Positions 16,801 to 22,200 of a stretch of 22,200 bases of DNA are shown in pieces (the stretch's first letter is position 1; every line of letters starts with the position of its first letter). The notes under the pieces are model-generated. The model was not told the DNA's origin, made no database searches, and was given only the letters and a program-made list of their open reading frames with translations. A program made the position numbers and the translations under genes. Source of the stretch: CAZZIZ01 sp964654535 (GTDB taxonomy: Bacteria > Bacteroidota > Bacteroidia > Chitinophagales > UBA2359); contig CAZZIZ010000033.1 of assembly GCA_964654535.1 (NCBI GenBank), positions 1 through 22,200 on the forward strand. Direction: 5' to 3'.

Positions 16801-19800
16801 TTGTTTTTTGCGCCGAGCCTTGAGCCCTTTATCGATCCAACAGAATTTCAAACTACGGCGGTAGTACGTAGCGCTGCGCCCGAGTTGCTTTTTAATGCGA
16901 GCAATTGTGGTATAAGTTCATTCGATGATCAGCTTTTCTGGCAAATAGAACTGGTAAACAAGAACTTCTCGGGCTGTGACGATACCGACCATATTTCTCC
17001 GAATACTTTTTTCAGTGTAGCCAGCCCTAACGGATTAATAGAAGATTTCGAACTGGTAGATGTCGATACTGGAGACCCTATAGAACTTTTAGGCGATGTG
17101 TTTCAGCTGGGAACTATGGTCACCTGCGATACTTTAACTCTAGGACTTAGTGCTACCAATCTTTCTTGCAACGTCGAAGAACTGTTCTTTACGTATGGAT
17201 GGGATTGCGAACCGCATACCAACTCACTGGCAACAACTTGCTTTAGTGAGACGATTACTTGTTCTGCATTTTCAGCTCCTGGCCTACTCGATTCGGATGC
17301 GCCGGAAGATCCCTTGGTAGCACCTTTGTGCGAGGAAACGCCGCTAACCGAAATAGAAATTAACAACGTCGGAACGGGTTCGGTCTATACCTTAATGGTA
17401 GATGCACAATTGCCTATCGGCGCTACAGTAGTTGACAACAGCGCTCAAATAACTTTTCCACCCGACAGCGGAAACGTAATATCAATTGCCGATCCAGTAG
17501 ACTTAGGGGAAGCGCTATTTCAATTCACCATAGAAGACGACTTGTTCGACAATGGGCTAGATGGTGTGAACTCTTTGCCCGACAATTCGTTTCAATTGGG
17601 TTATCAAATCGAAACCGGCTGCGATATGCAGTCGGGAGCATTTGTAATTTATACTACTTCCGCGGAACAAGTATGCGGGAATCCTACCAACATAATTTCG
17701 GAGGTCGGTCCGCAGGTTTTTATAAATGGCGCAGGTTCAGGTAATAGTAATTCCGTTAGCGTTTCGGCTACAGAAATCGATAGCTGTGAAGACAACACGG
17801 TTATTAATCTTTCCTCTAGCTCCAGCGAGGTCTATGTTGAAGAAGATCAAATTAGCGTGCAATTGCCAGTAGGGCTTTCTTATGTTGCGGGTACTTGCTC
17901 AGGTAGTCTCAGCGATTGTGAACCTACCATTAATGGTACGAATTGGACTTGGGACTTAACAGCGGGCGAAAATGAGTTCGATTTAGAGTTTGAAGTTGAA
18001 GGATTGACCAATCTAAACTGCGGCCAGTTTAATATTCCATTTTACACCGTCAGTTCGATGGAAGCCATCTGCGCAAGTACTGGTATGAGCTGTGGGTTTC
18101 TAGTAACTACGGGAACCGGTTTTCTGAGCTTAAACATTGACAAGCCTTATTTCGTTTTCAATAGCGTAGAAATTCTCGCCAGTAACGACGAAGAAGCGAG
18201 CGTCGTGGTGGAATGGACCAACCAAGGAGCAGATAGCTTCGGTACCATAAACGTAGATCTGTTTGTGGACAGTAACAACAATGGCATCATCGATACTGGT
18301 GACGAGTTAATAGCGACTGATCTTTTCACCAATAATGTGCTTTCTGGCTCGCCAAGTTCTTTTACCATCGACAATATTGACATCACTGAGCTGGACTTAT
18401 GTTCGCTCATTGTGGGGACTGCTCCAGACAATTGTCTTTGTGCCCCTGACGAAAGCCCTATCCTACTGCCAATAAATTTCCCCAACTTCATCGACATAGG
18501 ACTTTGCGCGGACGAGTCGGTTACGCTAGAGCTGCCCGACGGTATCAGCGATAACTTCTTCTGGTCGACCGAAGCAGACTTGTCTTGCTTTGATTGTCCG
18601 AACCCAACGTATGAAGTGTTGAACGAGGGCATTTCACCGATTATCGAAACGGTCGTCTTGCATCACGAAAATCCAAACACAGCCTGTAACGAAGAGTACA
18701 CTTACACCATTATCACCAATCCGGTGCCAACCATATTTTCTTTCGACGATGTTATATGCGCCAACCAAACGGCGAGTCTTATTGCCACCGAAGGTGTGAG
18801 CTATATCTGGAATGGTCCAGGGATTGGAAATTTTGAGGGTCAAATTTTGGAGGTTTCTCCTAACCAAACTTCTACTTACAATGTTTCCATTATTGATGCC
18901 TTCGGTTGTATGGGTCAGGAAACGGTAACCGTAGAAGTGCTCGACGTACCTATCGCCGACGCTGGGCCAGATATCGAAGCTTGCTTTGGACAGACCGTTC
19001 AGTTGTTTGCACAAGATTTTGATCCAAATTTAGACTACTTCTGGTCGCCAGCTTTTGCAGTAAACAATCCGCAGATACCCAACCCTACGGTAACGTCGGA
19101 ATCGGTAACTTCTTTTCAACTCACGGTTTCCAACGGACAGTGCGAAGCCGTAGACGAGGTCAACATAAACTTCTCCGATGAGCTGGGTATAGTCGACCCT
19201 GAACCAATTATCTTTTGCGAACCACAAACTATTTTGATAGAGCTTGACGATCAGTTTGCTTATACCTGGCTGCCAATGGACATCATAACTTGCCAAGATG
19301 CCAATTGCTCTTCGGTGAGTTTCGAAGCAACGGAGACAACGAACTTTACGGTTCAAGTGCAAAGTACTTTTGGTTGCGAAACGGTAATAAACGTAGCTAC
19401 CGTGTTTAGCACCGAGATCATTATCGAGAATACCAATACCGGAATTTGCGCAGGAGAAAGCATAGAAATCTTTGGAGAAACGCAAACCACCAGCGGAGTT
19501 TACTGCGAATCATCCATCTTGCCCAATGGCTGCCCGCTAAATACTTGCGTAACCCTAGACGTTCAAAACGATATACAAACCAGCGAATTCATTGGACTTT
19601 GCGAAGGCAGCACGGTAAGCTTTGGCGGCCAAGTCATTTCAGAACCGGGAGAGTTCTGTTTGGATTTACAGACCGTCTTTGGTTGCGATAGTACGCATTG
19701 CGCTACTATCAGCTTAAGCGATTTTCCTCTATCACTAATGAGTAGCGCCACAGATGTATTTGAAGCCCAAGATGTTAACCTCAATGCCGTAGGAAACTTT

Positions 19801-20241
19801 GTCGAGTATAGTTGGACACCTTCCGATTTACTGACTTGCGATGATTGTCCTAACCCTATCGCGACGGTAAACGAAACAACAACGTTTACAGTGGAAGCCT
19901 TCGACGAAAATGGATGCAGCAAAGAAGCCGACATTACCATAACGGTAGGCGAGGTCTGCTTAATCAATGAACTCAGAATACCCGACGCCATTACCGACAA
20001 TGGCAATGGAAGGAACGATCGTTTTCGAGTAGCCAACCTACCGCCAGAATCCGATCTGGTAGACATAAGAGTCTTTAACCGCTGGGGCGAAAAAGTATTT
20101 GACGAAAACAACAATATGGGCTGGGATGGAAGCTTCCGAAACGAGCCCGCGCCCGCAGGTGTGTATATGTACATGATAATCTATGATTGCGGCAACGGAG
20201 ATGAGCAATTTTTCAAAGGCGACATAACTGTACTACGATGA
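13837..20241 (+). CDS. Giant Cys-rich T9SS type B cargo protein (CHU_C sorting domain)
   Basis: The 2134-residue product has a signal peptide (hydrophobic about 24-38, HAQ near 39-41). Residues about 45-1560 are a long series of beta-rich domains, some resembling DUF11 or conserved-repeat domains (for example LPVGLSYVAGTCSGSL), with no catalytic motif seen. From about 1570, PKD/Ig-like units with FFWS, YIWN, YFWSP, YTWLP and YSWTP signatures appear, some with the LxCxDCPNP motif. Two GxYC/GxFC...GCDSTHC-type repeats lie between them (about 1865-1960). The CHU_C domain (2040-2134: NDRF, FNRWGEKVFDE, GWDGSFRN, AGVYMYMI) is the type B T9SS signal. Roughly 70 Cys occur, many more than usual for such stalks. 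Its stop overlaps the start of the PorP/SprF-OmpA gene (ATGA), matching the sprB-sprF-like pairing known for adhesins. An adhesin or surface-matrix role is inferred from this context. Confidence 0.88.
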   Translation: MISTMQMGSEKGKVYALSCFAHGIIKLLLLTCLGFVIGHAQSIEYTLPENLSQCDDDVLLIEVGNGSGSQADVTVSVTNPCGVFYLAGSVVNAVEDDIDDLSFPSFKVEDLDAGASVIIELTLHADCSFQECADMAEINLHEISAEVDGSENSVITDPYDIELPLIIVQALDNALLQGSSCETFTRTLTITNSRRGPVDYFEFLDLHPTSLDITSDDGSIITSSVDSLVLGFGPQDFMEVGDMDGLFEFNEQIVLEETITIKNCNSDSLNNISLLSTRWFCDDMQCTNPVPEQIAVVETLLNPEEGPVLDITPNPTVPACRCLDENYQFGMTIDNTSAFSSASNVHVELLSNDSLFTFTNSPALLISEEDTIELEPMFSDTTATIPCTGETNFRSFALDIPFLDKGKTFELLWWNNYCDVSNACGNNLTAFGEWDYIIAYEKDCANPDDSFHTAESTFTATSEIFNPLGSFIVTEDTFEDGTSAASSEVFFTGDSLYTFDGLMEVTIVYPCAITLDASDFEIGGLMPDNLSTEVTDDITIIDFSYMLPMAVGDSSINLDFSFTCGNECGIPFCPTNFITSCQDVCNFSGPDDFDISIRAALVQNQTCPDDCRPCTAQSISIAPMCDPESCDEIVPAYSVINSFETMRTNLGEADNDNDSFPDATGDLDLSLARQDRALSGDTILTTLAASVIVDDPNADVDFGFIQIQRGASIEYVKEESLVAETGSFINKINGLQVLGNQLRIFDASTGFTHIANDLEELAGFAVANELFFEISPDYLRDEGFFLPADYVYEDGDSIFFEVTERVGYNVGNGEGNIPLSTLIHQPRVIMSETSFNDETDYLDCACIPPSVIQISAFEHETRISRLTLPICEEGTAESQRQFVFRTHQLDGGEQFFPFEHRNLYRVVFNGEPVYEGGALISSDVTIFNSGSQISGTLAPVDTMDLSSVPFEQLPLPPAFEWAQYNLSNEYIGTECKAPFTENYEHVFDLFFAPSLEPFIDPTEFQTTAVVRSAAPELLFNASNCGISSFDDQLFWQIELVNKNFSGCDDTDHISPNTFFSVASPNGLIEDFELVDVDTGDPIELLGDVFQLGTMVTCDTLTLGLSATNLSCNVEELFFTYGWDCEPHTNSLATTCFSETITCSAFSAPGLLDSDAPEDPLVAPLCEETPLTEIEINNVGTGSVYTLMVDAQLPIGATVVDNSAQITFPPDSGNVISIADPVDLGEALFQFTIEDDLFDNGLDGVNSLPDNSFQLGYQIETGCDMQSGAFVIYTTSAEQVCGNPTNIISEVGPQVFINGAGSGNSNSVSVSATEIDSCEDNTVINLSSSSSEVYVEEDQISVQLPVGLSYVAGTCSGSLSDCEPTINGTNWTWDLTAGENEFDLEFEVEGLTNLNCGQFNIPFYTVSSMEAICASTGMSCGFLVTTGTGFLSLNIDKPYFVFNSVEILASNDEEASVVVEWTNQGADSFGTINVDLFVDSNNNGIIDTGDELIATDLFTNNVLSGSPSSFTIDNIDITELDLCSLIVGTAPDNCLCAPDESPILLPINFPNFIDIGLCADESVTLELPDGISDNFFWSTEADLSCFDCPNPTYEVLNEGISPIIETVVLHHENPNTACNEEYTYTIITNPVPTIFSFDDVICANQTASLIATEGVSYIWNGPGIGNFEGQILEVSPNQTSTYNVSIIDAFGCMGQETVTVEVLDVPIADAGPDIEACFGQTVQLFAQDFDPNLDYFWSPAFAVNNPQIPNPTVTSESVTSFQLTVSNGQCEAVDEVNINFSDELGIVDPEPIIFCEPQTILIELDDQFAYTWLPMDIITCQDANCSSVSFEATETTNFTVQVQSTFGCETVINVATVFSTEIIIENTNTGICAGESIEIFGETQTTSGVYCESSILPNGCPLNTCVTLDVQNDIQTSEFIGLCEGSTVSFGGQVISEPGEFCLDLQTVFGCDSTHCATISLSDFPLSLMSSATDVFEAQDVNLNAVGNFVEYSWTPSDLLTCDDCPNPIATVNETTTFTVEAFDENGCSKEADITITVGEVCLINELRIPDAITDNGNGRNDRFRVANLPPESDLVDIRVFNRWGEKVFDENNNMGWDGSFRNEPAPAGVYMYMIIYDCGNGDEQFFKGDITVLR

Positions 20242-21962
20242 GCAGAATAATTCAACATATCGTCGCTGCGTTCATCGCCCTACTCTGCTGTCTTCCACTC
20301 AGCAGCCAGGACGTTCATTTTGGCACATTCGACTTTGTGCCCTCGCTAATGAATCCTGCGATGGTTGGTTGCACCGATTGCGATTATCAATTTGGAGCGC
20401 TTTATCGCCAGCAAGCATTTACAGTAAGTCCCGATAATTTCAGAACCACAACCGCATTTGTAGATGGCAAACTGCAAAAGAAACTGCGCAAAGAAGATGA
20501 ACTCAGCTGGGGTTTACATTTACTTAACGACAATAGCGGAACAGGACGCTTACAATTCAATCAAATTTTAGTGAGTGGAGCCTATCACCGCGTACTGCTT
20601 AAGAAGCGACGCAAAGAACACATTCTTTCTTTAGGTGCGCAGCTAGCTTATAATGGACGCAGCTTTTCGGACTTCGATGCTTTTACTTTCGAAGAAGAAC
20701 TGCAGGGCCAGATGTTTTCGGAACTAAGTGATGTTCAGAATCAAGCGAACAATTATATCGACTTCAACCTGGGTGTGGCTATGCGCTCCAAGTATGGCAA
20801 GTACAAAACCATACAATACGGCTTAGCAGTATTTCACCTGAACCAACTAGAAAGCGAAGATTTAGAAATCCCAAAATACGATTTACGCTATAGCGCTTTC
20901 TTGAAATACAAAACCCGACTCAACCGCAAAACCGATTATCTACCTAGAGCTTGGGTACAATACTCTTCGCGTTCAGCCGAGGTCGTATTACAAAGTATCT
21001 GGCAATACAAAGCCAAGAAGAAATCCGACTGGCGTATTCGCGGAGGATTCGGATGGCGCGTGCTAGACGCTGCGCAACTGCTCTTTGGCGCAGATTATAA
21101 AACGTATGAGTTTGCTTTGAACTACGAAGTCAACACCTCGGGACTTATACGGGCGAGTGGCCCCGTTTCAGCGCTCGAGCTAGGTGTCAAATACTGTTAC
21201 AAGCGTCCTGAACCCGCGCCCGATCCAAATGCAGTGCCTGAGCCAATTATCATAGACTTTATTCTGAATCTAGAAAACGAGGAAGCACTTGACAGTGTGC
21301 GATTGGAAAAAATAGCGAGCAAAGAATCTGTACTCGATAAAGAAGACGAAGAGTTCCCATTCAAAGAACAACTAGATGTTGACGAAGACTACGTGTACAT
21401 CGTTTCGAAAAAGGGCTTCAAATCCGATAGCGTGCGCTTTGATACCAATGACATAGAAAAGAGTACGACGATAGAGAAAAACGTTCGTCTGGAACGGATT
21501 CCGCCAAAAGAAGAACCCGTTATTGAGCCAGAGCCCGAACCAGAGCCAACGCCTGAACCAGAGCCAGAAGTCATTCTACTCAACGAACCCATACGTTTAG
21601 AAAACATACTCTACGATTTCGACGATGACAAAATTTTGGAGGACGCCGAAATCGATTTGCAAAACTTACTCGAGTTAATGCAGCGCTATCCTGATATGGT
21701 TATCGAGCTGAGCTCGCATACCGATGCCCAGGGCAACGATGAATACAACCGTGAACTGTCACAGCGTCGCGCAAACTCCGCAACCCGATGGCTCACCGAT
21801 CGAGGCATAAGCCCGTCGCGTATTCAGTCCGTTGGTTACGGCGAGTCGCAAATCATTAACCAATGCGTGAATGGTGTGGAGTGTACGGACGATGAGCATC
21901 GATTTAATAGACGTACTGAGTTCAAAATAATTGCAGGGCCTACTTCGGTGCCTAAGCGTTAG
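20238..21962 (+). CDS. PorP/SprF-family outer-membrane protein fused to a CRD-like and an OmpA peptidoglycan-binding domain
   Basis: The 574-residue product has a signal peptide (about 1-24). Residues 25-322 are a PorP/SprF-type barrel: the start QDVHFGTFDFVPSLMNPAMVG, the YRQQ and NDNSGTGRL stretches and the closing ELGVKYCYK are typical. Residues about 335-420 form a carboxypeptidase-regulatory-like beta sandwich (DEDYVYIVSKKGFKSDSV). A Pro/Glu-alternating linker (about 426-444) precedes the OmpA_C-like domain (453-566: LYDFDDDKI, SSHTDAQGN, LSQRRANS, VGYGES), in which Asp496 and Arg511 are the expected diaminopimelate-binding pair, spaced 15 residues apart as in known OmpA domains. SprF-like proteins are needed for export of type B cargo, so this one likely serves the giant protein with which it is coupled by the ATGA overlap. 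The CRD-OmpA half resembles the C-terminal half of PorE; TPR and beta-propeller parts of PorE are absent. Confidence 0.87.
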   Translation: MSRIIQHIVAAFIALLCCLPLSSQDVHFGTFDFVPSLMNPAMVGCTDCDYQFGALYRQQAFTVSPDNFRTTTAFVDGKLQKKLRKEDELSWGLHLLNDNSGTGRLQFNQILVSGAYHRVLLKKRRKEHILSLGAQLAYNGRSFSDFDAFTFEEELQGQMFSELSDVQNQANNYIDFNLGVAMRSKYGKYKTIQYGLAVFHLNQLESEDLEIPKYDLRYSAFLKYKTRLNRKTDYLPRAWVQYSSRSAEVVLQSIWQYKAKKKSDWRIRGGFGWRVLDAAQLLFGADYKTYEFALNYEVNTSGLIRASGPVSALELGVKYCYKRPEPAPDPNAVPEPIIIDFILNLENEEALDSVRLEKIASKESVLDKEDEEFPFKEQLDVDEDYVYIVSKKGFKSDSVRFDTNDIEKSTTIEKNVRLERIPPKEEPVIEPEPEPEPTPEPEPEVILLNEPIRLENILYDFDDDKILEDAEIDLQNLLELMQRYPDMVIELSSHTDAQGNDEYNRELSQRRANSATRWLTDRGISPSRIQSVGYGESQIINQCVNGVECTDDEHRFNRRTEFKIIAGPTSVPKR

Positions 21963-21994
21963 GGTTTCAGATTTTAATAATTTTTTGGGCGTGC

Positions 21995-22056
21995 CCCCAA
22001 ATCTCTCAGTCCAGCTTGTTGGTCAGGGGACCAACAAGGGACAGAGAGATTTGGGG
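21995..22056. other. Long hairpin, type I (copy D)
   Basis: CCCCAAATCTCTCAGTCC at the 5' side pairs with GGACAGAGAGATTTGGGG at 22039-22056 over 17 of 18 positions (one A-A mismatch). The inner TTGTTGGTC / GACCAACAA stem and AGGG loop are identical to copy B. Compared with B, two neighbouring pairs changed from C-G and T-A to T-A and C-G. It is the only strong hairpin after the operon end, but it is followed by TCGGGCTTTTCC, a weak T-tract, so a role in termination is uncertain. Confidence 0.65.
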
Positions 22057-22113
22057 TCGGGCTTTTCCGTGACTCCGCGTTCGCTCCGGTCTCTTTCTTG
22101 TGTTGGCAAAGCA

Positions 22114-22141
22114 AATGCTTCTACCGCAAGCGGTAAGCATT
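22114..22141. other. Hairpin, type II (copy D)
   Basis: AATGC (22114-22118) pairs with GCATT (22137-22141), and ACCGC (22123-22127) with GCGGT (22130-22134). The unpaired TTCT and AA between the two stems correspond, on the opposite strand, to the AGAA/AGAT and TT of copies C and A. The stem bases differ from both but stay complementary. Confidence 0.6.
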
Positions 22142-22200
22142 AGCTACCAAAACAAAAGAGACTGCTCCCCTTCGGTCGCATCACTCCAATCCCTCACGCG

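Larger units (their letters stand above)
21987..22199 (+). repeat. Modular intergenic repeat, copy D (mosaic; may continue beyond the window)
   Basis: This non-coding block starts 24 bases after the PorP/SprF-OmpA gene with GGGCGTGCCCCC and reaches CCCTCACGC at 22191-22199, the usual other terminus. It is a mosaic. The first hairpin (21995-22056) is type I, as in copy B. The second slot, which in A, B and C holds the nested stem-loop, here holds a type II hairpin as found in the first slot of A and C. An outer stem GTCTCTTT/AAAGAGAC (22089-22096 with 22155-22162) surrounds it. There is no 161-bp palindrome and no gene. Confidence 0.82.

Noticed and set aside
19446..19691. Open frames in other frames inside the giant cargo gene
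   Set aside because: They are overlaps of a clearly coding 6.4-kb frame with continuous domain structure, and their products have the Arg-rich, patternless look of shadow frames.
21517..21570. GAGCCAGAGCC-type tandem repeat as a DNA-level element
   Set aside because: It is simply the coding sequence of the Pro/Glu linker before the OmpA domain, a common feature of such envelope proteins.
155..22199. CRISPR-like array
   Set aside because: The repeats are long, far apart, in both orientations and internally structured, with no short regular repeat-spacer pattern and no cas genes.

Overview
The window looks like a chromosomal segment of a Bacteroidota species, probably a marine-type Saprospiria or Lewinella-like lineage. 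Phylum is well supported and lower rank is a guess. Evidence for the phylum: two proteins end in a type A T9SS (Por) sorting tail, two end in a CHU_C/gliding-motility type B sorting domain, one gene encodes a PorP/SprF-family outer-membrane protein, and several genes carry a Bacteroidota-style -7 box (TAnnTTTG) just upstream. Apart from housekeeping genes (tRNA-Val, proC, guaA, a GNAT acetyltransferase), most of the coding sequence is for exported or surface proteins.

Layout: 1-129 is the tail of an upstream gene. 155-526 is intergenic repeat copy A. 606-680 is tRNA-Val(GAC). 718-2709 is a secreted S1-type serine protease (T9SS type A). 2706-3515 (minus) is proC, sharing its stop bases with the protease gene. 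3686-6160 is a choice-of-anchor L protein with a type B tail, directly abutted by a GH113-like glycosidase lipoprotein (6161-7243). 7244-7684 (minus) is a GNAT enzyme that abuts it tail-to-tail. 7725-8079 is repeat copy B. 8183-9715 is guaA, followed by an overlapping periplasmic-binding-fold lipoprotein gene (9672-11054) and a choice-of-anchor B protein with a type A tail (11073-13502). 13534-13744 is repeat copy C. 13837-20241 encodes a 2134-residue Cys-rich type B T9SS cargo, coupled by an ATGA overlap to 20238-21962, a PorP/SprF barrel fused to a carboxypeptidase-regulatory-like domain and an OmpA peptidoglycan-binding domain. 21987-22199 is repeat copy D.

Two things stand out. First, every intergenic space longer than 200 bp (four of four) holds one copy of the same modular repeat. 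It has GC-rich ends (GGGCGTGCC at one end, CCCTCACGC at the other), internal stem-loops whose paired bases change in a compensated way between copies, and in two copies an extra 161-bp imperfect palindrome that the other copies lack. No transposase lies in the window. Second, the terminal operon pairs a giant type B cargo with what looks like a one-polypeptide version of the usual PorP/SprF plus OmpA-anchor partners.

All comparisons were made by eye and by hand alignment; no search or folding program was run.
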